Below, piece after piece: positions 14,965-20,824 of a stretch of DNA of 26,943 bases. The DNA comes from an uncultured Bacteroidales bacterium (lineage in GTDB: Bacteria > Bacteroidota > Bacteroidia > Bacteroidales > UBA932). How positions within the stretch are numbered: the first letter of the stretch is position 1; each line of letters begins with the position of its first letter. A program made the translations under genes and the position numbers. The DNA lies in contig CALBPX010000097.1 in assembly GCA_937899055.1 (NCBI GenBank), positions 1-26,943 on the forward strand, given 5' to 3'. The notes below the pieces were generated by a model. The model searched no databases. It saw only the letters and a list, made by a program, of their open reading frames with translations, and was not told where the DNA came from.

Positions 14965-16389
14965 TCAACCCTGCCCCTGACTTTTAGGAGTCTGCCCTTT
15001 TATAGGGGGCATGATGTTGAATTTTCTGGAATAGGTAAAGGTCTGCCCGTCCGAAAGCAATATTTTTTCCTCAGCGATTTTAATATTCAGCTGCCTGAGC
15101 CCCAGTTTCCTCTCTTTCAGGAGGGCGGTTTTTACCTCATCCGGAATTTCAAGAATGAACCTTACCCTGCCGTTCTGGTCGCAGACCTGGATGCCTGTAT
15201 CGGTGAGTATGAAAAGGTTGCCTTTGGAGTCAAAAGCCATGGGCCCCTTGGCTCCCGTTTGGTTGCCGTAGGAATGGAGCCAGTAAAACCTCTGCTGATA
15301 GGCCGGCTGTCCATTGCTGATGACGGCTTGCCACAGACAGTTGCCCTCCTGAGAGTCATGGCTGAGGTCAGTCTCCAAAGCCATAAAACTGCCGTCCGGA
15401 TAGGTTGCGGCATAACGGTTTCCGTACTTCTCCGCAGCGGAGGCATCAATGTCTTTTTCCTTGATCCACTGGTCTTTTCCGCAAACCGAAAGGTCTTCAA
15501 AAGGGGTCTTTTCCTGATCTTGATACAGATATTTGTTCAGAAAATCGTTCTGAGTTATTCCTGCCCTGACCGGTTCCGGATAGTCTCGCCAGAGCCAGAC
15601 CATTACCTGCTCAAATATTTCTGCGGAGCGTTTGACGGAATGGTAACCGTCTGACCAGTCGTAGCCAGCGTCATATCCTGCAAAGTCAAGGGCCGTGGCG
15701 AGCATCCGGTTAGCCTCGTACCAATGGCCGAAGGTTGCGTTCCAGACATCGTTGCTTCCGTCCTGGAGGAAAATCCTGAGAGGCTTGGGTTCGCTCTTTC
15801 TGACAAACATCTGAAGGTCGTTTCCGCCTCTCATGCTCACGAACGTTCCAACCCCGCTGAATACCCTGCGGAAAAGATCGGGACGCATCCATGCGGCATT
15901 AAAAGCTGCAATTCCTCCGCTGGAAAGCCCAAAGATTGCCCTTTTGTCCGGGTCTTTGGATATTCTCACTCCGGTACTGTTTTCTACAAACGGAATAATT
16001 TCGCTGTCAAGAAACTCGGCAAATCTTCCGTCCGTAAAGTCAAACTCGTTGGAACGGTTGTAGCGGACTACCTGTCCGTCTTTTCCTCTGATAAGACCGG
16101 GCTGTACAAAGATTCCTATGGTAACCGGCATCTTTCCTTCTGCTATCAGTCTGTCAAATACGGCGGGAGCATTGCACATTATCCCGTCCAGACCTATGTA
16201 CAGGCAGGCCTGAGTGCCTGAGTACTGTTGCGGAATATAGACCTGCAGGTTTCTTTCCGTTCCAGGGTAAAGGTTTCCGTCTGTCCTGTAGGTCAGAGAA
16301 ACCGTCCTCCCCTGAGAAAGGGCAATGCCCTGGCAGAAAATTATCGCTGAGGAAAAAGTCAGCAGTTGTCTTAATAATCTGATAATCAT
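14965..16389 (-). CDS. Secreted alpha/beta-hydrolase (esterase D/Fes-like) with C-terminal SMP-30-like segment
   Basis: The 474-residue protein has a signal peptide (about residues 1-26, ending ALSQ). Residues 30-300 form an esterase of the Fes/IroE/feruloyl-esterase type: RNLQVYIPQQY, the nucleophile elbow GLSSGG (in RAIFGLSSGGIAAFNAAW), then IFLQDGSNDVW for the acid and WSDGYHSV for the histidine. A linker follows, then a shorter beta-propeller-like tail with GPMAFDSKGNLFILTDTGIQ, resembling the SMP-30/gluconolactonase domain fused to such esterases in Bacteroidetes carbohydrate-utilisation loci. The propeller looks short (about 130 residues) and the end (GQTPKSQGQG) is unusual, so the C-terminus may be shortened next to the accessory insertion. 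Likely role: removing acyl groups or lactones from plant polysaccharides; the substrate is not readable. Confidence 0.82.
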   Translation of the reverse strand: MIIRLLRQLLTFSSAIIFCQGIALSQGRTVSLTYRTDGNLYPGTERNLQVYIPQQYSGTQACLYIGLDGIMCNAPAVFDRLIAEGKMPVTIGIFVQPGLIRGKDGQVVRYNRSNEFDFTDGRFAEFLDSEIIPFVENSTGVRISKDPDKRAIFGLSSGGIAAFNAAWMRPDLFRRVFSGVGTFVSMRGGNDLQMFVRKSEPKPLRIFLQDGSNDVWNATFGHWYEANRMLATALDFAGYDAGYDWSDGYHSVKRSAEIFEQVMVWLWRDYPEPVRAGITQNDFLNKYLYQDQEKTPFEDLSVCGKDQWIKEKDIDASAAEKYGNRYAATYPDGSFMALETDLSHDSQEGNCLWQAVISNGQPAYQQRFYWLHSYGNQTGAKGPMAFDSKGNLFILTDTGIQVCDQNGRVRFILEIPDEVKTALLKERKLGLRQLNIKIAEEKILLSDGQTFTYSRKFNIMPPIKGQTPKSQGQG

Positions 16390-16979
16390 TTCTTAAACAG
16401 TATGTGTAAATAACAATGAAACAGTTAAGTCAGGCCTATAACCAACGATGTTACGGACAGTAAAGGCCCATTGTGCGAATATAGCAAGTTTTTATGTTTG
16501 TGAGGATGGAATTACGCTCTATGTACTCACAATAAAGGTGCCATGTAAAGAGGAAGATAAGTGACTTCAGGCTACAATATTCTCAAGGAGCATTCCCTCG
16601 TTTACCTCCAGTTTTTAAGATTTCCTACAAGAATTAAAGCCCTGTAAGATCAAACTTATATACTTTCTCTTCTGCCTGGATTTGTTCGAAAAAGGTTATC
16701 ATTTCACTTAAATACAAGCATAAAAAGCAAATAAAATACACTTTTCCAATGTAAATATTTCGGCTGTTTTACACTTTTCCAAGATTTTATGATTCTGGCA
16801 AATACTTGCAAATCATGCTCAAATTCATTATTTTTGTGGAGATGCTCAGGATCGTTCATATTGATTCGCAATACCCCTCTGTGGCTTTCGGGGGGGGGTA
16901 ATTCGCTAGTATTCAATAGCTTAATTATTAACAAAGGCGCATTGTCCTATGGGACTGTGCGCCATAACTGTATTCCATC
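16390..16979. other. 590-bp AT-rich intergenic region upstream of the FISUMP protein gene
   Basis: No supported gene. The short minus-strand frame across 16704-16934 has no recognisable content. The stretch contains a 12-nt direct repeat ACACTTTTCCAA at 16738-16749 and 16771-16782 (33-nt period), a run of nine G at 16890-16898, and a 28-nt hairpin at 16936-16963 next to the start of the downstream gene. A weak minus-strand -7-like box (TATATTCG, about 16475-16482) could serve the esterase gene. Confidence 0.6.
16936..16963 (+). promoter_or_regulatory. Stable hairpin in the 5' leader of the FISUMP protein gene
   Basis: Arms GGCGCA and TGCGCC pair perfectly, and after a wobble and a mismatch the inner GTCC/GGAC closes a short TATG loop. 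The hairpin ends 16 nt before the ATG at 16980. There is no T-run, so it is more likely a leader structure affecting translation or mRNA stability than a terminator. Confidence 0.5.
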
Positions 16980-18383
16980 ATGAAAAAAGCACTCATCTCT
17001 ATTGTTTTCCTATTTCTGTCCTTGATATCCTACTCTCAACGTTGTGCTGTAATGGAGTTCAAGGCCGATACAGGATTATCTCAGGCTGATGTTGACGGTA
17101 TATCGTCTATCTTTATTACTCATTTTCGCCCGGCCGGATATTCGATGGTAGAAAGGTCTCAAATAGACAAGGTGATAAGTGAACAAGGATTTCAGCGCTC
17201 ATCTTTGACTCAAAATGAGATGGTTCGTATAGGTCAGATTCTCAATGTTTCTGTCATTGTTCTAGGAGATATCACTTTTGTACTGAAACAGTATAATGTG
17301 GATGTAAGAGCTATCAATGTAGAAAGTGGCGTGGTTATCGCTACTGAAGGTGCGACCTTCTCAGCCGGCTCATCATACAGAACTTCAATGCAGGGCATAG
17401 CGCAGAAGCTTGCGACAAAGATAGCCATCACTCCAAAACCTTCCGTGCCTGTTTCTCAGGCACAGATAGCCTCTTCAAGCAATGCTAGGACAAAAGTTGA
17501 AGTTCTCTATGGTTATTTGAAGATATTCCCTAACGAACTGGGAGAGTTCAGTGCAGAACCAAGCAGCATCATTAAGCATATAAATGCTCAAGCACAACAT
17601 GGCTACAATAATTGGAGAATCCCGACCGAAGAAGAGTTGTCTCTTCTTAAGGCGAATAACTATCTTGGGAGTAAGAAGTATATGTCAAGAGAGTACCCAT
17701 CTGGAGTCGTGTTGTTGGTTTCCGATGGGGATGATTACGAAACAATATCGACTCGGTTAGAGGCAGAAGAGAAAGCTAGGGCAGAGGCAGAGGCGTACGA
17801 GCGAAAATATGGTGTTGATCTTGGTCTTTCTGTTCGGTGGGCAACCTGCAACCTCGGCGCTTCTAAACCGGAGGAGTATGGCGATTATTACGCCTGGGGC
17901 GAAACCAATACCCAGATGGCATATGATTGGGATTGGTCAGTATATAAATGGTGCAACGGTTCTTACAATACCTTGACCAAATATAATATAATCAGTTTTT
18001 ATGGTAGGGTGGACAACAAGACGTTTTTGGATGCGTCAGATGATGTGGCTAAATCCAAGCTTGGCGGTAAATGGCGTATGCCCACGGACGCAGAATGGAC
18101 AGAGCTCCGGACCAAATGTACATGGACTTGGACAACACAGAACGGTGTATATGGTTGCAGGGTAACCAGTAAAATTAACGGCAACAGCATCTTCCTTCCC
18201 GCCGCTGGCCGCCGGAACCATACCGTCCTCGAGAGTGCCGGTTCCATCGGTTACTACTGGTCTTCTTCCCTCAGTACGGACTTCCCGCACCGCGCGTGGC
18301 TCGTGGGCTTCTATTCCGACGATGTGGGCAGGTACGACTTCTACCGTTACAACGGGCATTCGGTGCGTCCCGTCTCAGAATAA
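16980..18383 (+). CDS. Secreted CsgG-like / FISUMP-domain protein, putative DGR target
   Basis: The 467-residue protein has a Sec signal (1-19, ending SYSQ; not a lipobox). Residues about 22-150 look like the CsgG/LpoB fold: CAVMEFKADTGLSQADVD, VERSQIDKVISEQGFQ, ILNVSVIVLGDI. About 170-250 is a degenerate FISUMP/DUF1566-like piece (FPNELGEFSAEPSSIIKHIN, then YNNWRIPTEEELSLL). A charged helix (EAEEKARAEAEAYERKYG) leads to a full FISUMP domain from about 278: VDLGLSVRWATCNLGAS, GDYYAWGET, GKWRMPTDAEWTEL and the C-terminal GYYWSSS...GHSVRPVSE. This is a C-type-lectin-like ending of the sort used as DGR target. Residues 414-457 are encoded by a patch with no AA dinucleotide, as expected after adenine-directed diversification. 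Probably exposed or periplasmic; ligand unknown. Base composition differs sharply along the gene: AT-rich in the first two thirds, GC-rich at the 3' end. Confidence 0.87.
   Translation: MKKALISIVFLFLSLISYSQRCAVMEFKADTGLSQADVDGISSIFITHFRPAGYSMVERSQIDKVISEQGFQRSSLTQNEMVRIGQILNVSVIVLGDITFVLKQYNVDVRAINVESGVVIATEGATFSAGSSYRTSMQGIAQKLATKIAITPKPSVPVSQAQIASSSNARTKVEVLYGYLKIFPNELGEFSAEPSSIIKHINAQAQHGYNNWRIPTEEELSLLKANNYLGSKKYMSREYPSGVVLLVSDGDDYETISTRLEAEEKARAEAEAYERKYGVDLGLSVRWATCNLGASKPEEYGDYYAWGETNTQMAYDWDWSVYKWCNGSYNTLTKYNIISFYGRVDNKTFLDASDDVAKSKLGGKWRMPTDAEWTELRTKCTWTWTTQNGVYGCRVTSKINGNSIFLPAAGRRNHTVLESAGSIGYYWSSSLSTDFPHRAWLVGFYSDDVGRYDFYRYNGHSVRPVSE
18218..18350 (+). repeat. Putative DGR variable repeat (VR) core
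   Basis: This 133-nt patch contains no AA dinucleotide, although AAC codons flank it directly (18216-18218 and 18351-18353). Of the 44 codons from 18219 to 18350, 35 end in C or T. Residues at typically randomised CLec-fold positions (His, Val, Ile, Tyr, Phe, Leu, Gly, Asp, Arg) alternate with the fixed frame GS.GYYWSSS, W, S.., then RYNGHSVRPV. The pattern is what is left when AAC/AAT codons of a template are mutated at their adenines. The downstream GGGCATTCGGTGCGTCCCGT stretch would be the IMH-like end. The matching template repeat is not in the window, so this is inference. Confidence 0.65.
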
Positions 18384-18384
18384 T

Positions 18385-18414
18385 GGCTGGCATGGGCTTA
18401 TAGCCCGGCAAGCC
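18385..18414 (+). repeat. Inverted repeat just after the FISUMP gene stop
   Basis: GGCT...AGCC (outer, 18385-18388 with 18411-18414) encloses GGGCT-TAT-AGCCC (18394-18406). It starts 2 nt after the stop codon and directly abuts the larger hairpin at 18415. No T-run follows. Confidence 0.5.
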
Positions 18415-18438
18415 TGCTGACTGCGTATGCGGTCAGCA
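18415..18438 (+). repeat. 10-bp stem, 4-nt loop hairpin downstream of the VR (DGR cruciform candidate)
   Basis: TGCTGACTGC (18415-18424), loop GTAT, then GCGGTCAGCA (18429-18438). All ten pairs form, nine Watson-Crick and one T-G wobble. In DGRs a hairpin or cruciform of about 7-10 bp with a 4-nt loop lies just beyond the VR and promotes target recognition; this one begins 32 nt after the stop codon. It has no T-run, so it is not a simple terminator. Confidence 0.6.
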
Positions 18439-18455
18439 TAAAACTATCAAATCAT

Positions 18456-18475
18456 GGGCGAAGCCCTCATTTTTT
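18456..18475 (+). terminator. Intrinsic terminator of the FISUMP gene
   Basis: GGGC-GAA-GCCC is followed by TCA and six T (18470-18475). The stem is short, but its position after the gene and the T-run fit factor-independent termination. Confidence 0.6.
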
Positions 18476-18477
18476 AC

Positions 18478-18501
18478 GGCCGCAGGCCTTCGGATTTTTT
18501 T
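18478..18501 (+). terminator. Second tandem terminator-like hairpin
   Basis: GGCC-GCA-GGCC is followed by TTCGGA and seven T (18495-18501), 3 nt after the previous terminator. An overlapping CCG...CGG pairing is also possible. It probably backs up the first terminator. Confidence 0.5.
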
Positions 18502-18506
18502 GAGCC

Positions 18507-18629
18507 ATGACAAAGCATACCAAAAGAGCGCATGGCTCCTTTGCACGCTACCTTTTGATTCGACAGTTGGCGGAATTCTGTTTGGGAGTTTGGCAAAAGA
18601 ATATTCACAGAAAAGGCCGGTTTGTCTGA
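18507..18629 (+). CDS. Possible small 40-residue basic protein, unknown
   Basis: ATG at 18507 opens a 40-codon frame (begins MTKHTKRAHGSFARYL, ends NIHRKGRFV). It is rich in Lys/Arg/His, with an amphipathic middle (YLLIRQLAEFCLGVWQ) that could form a helix. It starts within the arm of an 8-bp inverted repeat (GAGCCATG at 18502-18509, CATGGCTC at 18531-18538), and its stop lies in the next terminator. No SD or promoter is seen after the tandem terminators. It may be a remnant or a chance frame; listed because of its position between a DGR-type target and the next operon. Confidence 0.2.
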   Translation: MTKHTKRAHGSFARYLLIRQLAEFCLGVWQKNIHRKGRFV

Positions 18630-18638
18630 ACCGGCCTT
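18613..18638 (-). terminator. Terminator of the mutA-mutB operon
   Basis: A perfect 10-bp stem AAGGCCGGTT/AACCGGCCTT has a 6-nt loop, 27 nt beyond the mutB stop. On the minus strand it is followed by TTCTGTG and is T-rich only further on, so the U-run is weak. It could work in both directions. Confidence 0.6.
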
Positions 18639-18665
18639 CTGATTTAATATGCAGGATCTCTTGCC

Positions 18666-20810
18666 TTACTTCTCAAACCTTTGGTTGAGAAGTTCCATCA
18701 TCTTGATTACAGCATAGGAGATTCTGGTACCTGGGCCAAAGATTGCAGCTGCGCCTGCCTTGTAGAGGGCATCGTAGTCCTGTGCAGGAATGACGCCGCC
18801 GGCAATGACTATGATATCCTCTCTTCCGAGCTTTTTGAGCTCAGCAATAATCTGAGGAACCAGAGTCTTGTGGCCTGCTGCAAGAGAAGAAACTCCTACA
18901 ACATGAACGTCGTTCTCAACAGCCTGCTTTGCTGCCTCGGCCGGAGTCTGGAACAACGGACCCATATCTACGTCAAATCCGCAGTCAGCATAACCGGTAG
19001 CAACAACCTTTGCACCTCTGTCGTGACCGTCCTGACCGAGTTTGGCAATCATGATACGAGGCTGGCGGCCTTCTTTCTTTGCAAATTCGGCAACCATCTT
19101 CTTTGCTTTCTCAAACTCGCTGTCTTTCTTGACTTCTGATGAGTAAACACCTACATTCATACGGATCTTTGCTGTGTATCTTCCTACTACCTCTTCGCAA
19201 GCATCGGAAATCTCTCCAAGAGAAGCCCTTGCTTTTGCAGCCTCAACTGCAAGTGCAAGAAGGTTGCCCTTCTTTGTCTTTACGCACTCTGTGATAGCGG
19301 CCAGACACTGTTTAACTTTTTCGTTGTCTCTTGTCTTGTAAAGCTTCTCCAGACGGGCAACTTGCTGCTGGCGAACCTTGGCGTTATCTATATCAAGAAT
19401 CTTGATAGGATCCTCATGCTCAAGACGGTAGAGGTTAAGGCCGATGATGCTTTCTTCTCCGGAGTCTATTCTGGCCTGCTTTCTTGCAGCGGCTTCCTCT
19501 ATTCTGAGTTTAGGAATTCCGGTTTCGATAGCCTTTGCCATACCTCCGAGCTTTTCAACTTCCTGGATGTGGCCCCAAGCCTTGTGAGCAAGCTCATTGG
19601 TCAGGCTCTCAACATAGTAGGAACCGGCCCAAGGGTCAATTGAACGGCAGACCTGGGTTTCCTGCTGGATGTAGATCTGGGTGTTACGTGCAATACGTGC
19701 AGAGAAGTCTGTAGGCAGTGCAATTGCTTCGTCAAGAGCGTTGGTATGCAGGCTTTGGGTATGGCCCAAAGCGGCTCCCATAGCCTCTATACAAGTTCTT
19801 GCAACGTTGTTGAAAGGATCCTGCTCCGTAAGGCTCCATCCCGAAGTCTGGCAGTGGGTTCTGAGGCTGAGGCTCTTAGGATTTTCCGGATTGAACTGCT
19901 TGACAATCTTTGCCCAAAGCATTCTGGCAGCCCTCATCTTTGCAATCTCCATGAAGTGGTTGGTTCCGATTGCCCAGAAGAAGCTCAGACGCGGTGCAAA
20001 TTTATCTACAGGAATTCCGGCCTTGATTCCGGTACGGAGATATTCCAGACCGTCTGCAAGGGTGTAAGCCATCTCGATGTCGTTGGTTGCACCGGCTTCC
20101 TGCATGTGGTAACCGGAAATTGAGATGGAGTTGAACTTTGGCATGAACTGAGAAGTGTAGGCAAAGATATCGCCGATGATTCTCATACTGAACTCAGGAG
20201 GGTAGATGTAGGTGTTGCGCACCATAAACTCCTTGAGGATGTCGTTCTGGATTGTACCGGCCATTTCCTCAAGTTTTACGCCTTGCTCCAGACCTGCTAC
20301 GATGTAGAAGGCCATAATAGGCAGTACGGCTCCGTTCATGGTCATGGAAACAGACATCTTTCCAAGAGGAATCTGGTCAAACAGAATCTTCATGTCCTCT
20401 ACAGAGCAGATGCTTACTCCGGCCTTTCCTACATCGCCTACAACTCTTGGGTTATCAGCGTTGTAGCCTCTGTGTGTAGGAAGGTCAAATGCTACGGAAA
20501 GACCTTTCTGGCCGGCGGCCAGGTTCCTTCTGTAGAAGGCGTTTGACTCTTCTGCGGTGGAGAAACCTGCGTACTGGCGTACGGTCCAAGGTTTCTGAAC
20601 ATACATTGTGCTGTAAGGGCCTCTGAGGAAAGGAGCAACTCCTGCGGCATAGTGCAGGTGTTCCATCTTCTCCAGGTCTTTTGCCGTGTAGTTGGTCTTG
20701 ACGGCTATCTTTTCAGGGGTATTCCAAAGAACTTCCTTCTTTGCTGCACCCTTCTTTGCTGCAGGTTTGGCAGCTGACTTATATACTAAATCGTTGAATT
20801 TTGGACGCAT
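18666..20810 (-). CDS. mutB: Methylmalonyl-CoA mutase, large (catalytic, B12-binding) subunit
   Basis: With MutA it interconverts succinyl-CoA and (R)-methylmalonyl-CoA using adenosylcobalamin, the rearrangement step of the succinate-to-propionate route. The 714-residue protein has the mutase TIM barrel (GVAPFLRGPYSTMYVQKPWT, RQYAGFSTAEESN, FDLPTHRGYNADNPRV) and the C-terminal B12 domain with the cobalt-ligand motif DGHDRG (594-599, His596), then VVGVSSLAAGHK and IAGGVIP. The N-terminus has an unusual Ala/Lys/Pro tract (KPAAKKGAAKK) before the conserved part. It starts 14 nt after mutA and, unlike most genes here, has a good SD (GGGGAGG, 8 nt before the ATG) that overlaps the intergenic gap. 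Transcription is leftward, from upstream of mutA. Confidence 0.96.
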   Translation of the reverse strand: MRPKFNDLVYKSAAKPAAKKGAAKKEVLWNTPEKIAVKTNYTAKDLEKMEHLHYAAGVAPFLRGPYSTMYVQKPWTVRQYAGFSTAEESNAFYRRNLAAGQKGLSVAFDLPTHRGYNADNPRVVGDVGKAGVSICSVEDMKILFDQIPLGKMSVSMTMNGAVLPIMAFYIVAGLEQGVKLEEMAGTIQNDILKEFMVRNTYIYPPEFSMRIIGDIFAYTSQFMPKFNSISISGYHMQEAGATNDIEMAYTLADGLEYLRTGIKAGIPVDKFAPRLSFFWAIGTNHFMEIAKMRAARMLWAKIVKQFNPENPKSLSLRTHCQTSGWSLTEQDPFNNVARTCIEAMGAALGHTQSLHTNALDEAIALPTDFSARIARNTQIYIQQETQVCRSIDPWAGSYYVESLTNELAHKAWGHIQEVEKLGGMAKAIETGIPKLRIEEAAARKQARIDSGEESIIGLNLYRLEHEDPIKILDIDNAKVRQQQVARLEKLYKTRDNEKVKQCLAAITECVKTKKGNLLALAVEAAKARASLGEISDACEEVVGRYTAKIRMNVGVYSSEVKKDSEFEKAKKMVAEFAKKEGRQPRIMIAKLGQDGHDRGAKVVATGYADCGFDVDMGPLFQTPAEAAKQAVENDVHVVGVSSLAAGHKTLVPQIIAELKKLGREDIIVIAGGVIPAQDYDALYKAGAAAIFGPGTRISYAVIKMMELLNQRFEK

Positions 20811-20824
20811 AACTTTTCCTCCCC

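Noticed and set aside
14893..15654. 253-codon plus-strand frame opposite the esterase gene
   Set aside because: Mostly antisense to the esterase coding sequence; composition typical of a shadow frame.
16704..16934. 76-codon minus-strand frame in the long intergenic region
   Set aside because: No promoter, SD or recognisable motif; spans the G-run and direct repeats in an AT-rich non-coding stretch.
18384..18665. DGR template repeat, Avd or reverse transcriptase directly after the VR
   Set aside because: The 282-nt gap before mutB is too small for an RT and contains no second copy of the VR; any cognate retroelement must lie outside this window.
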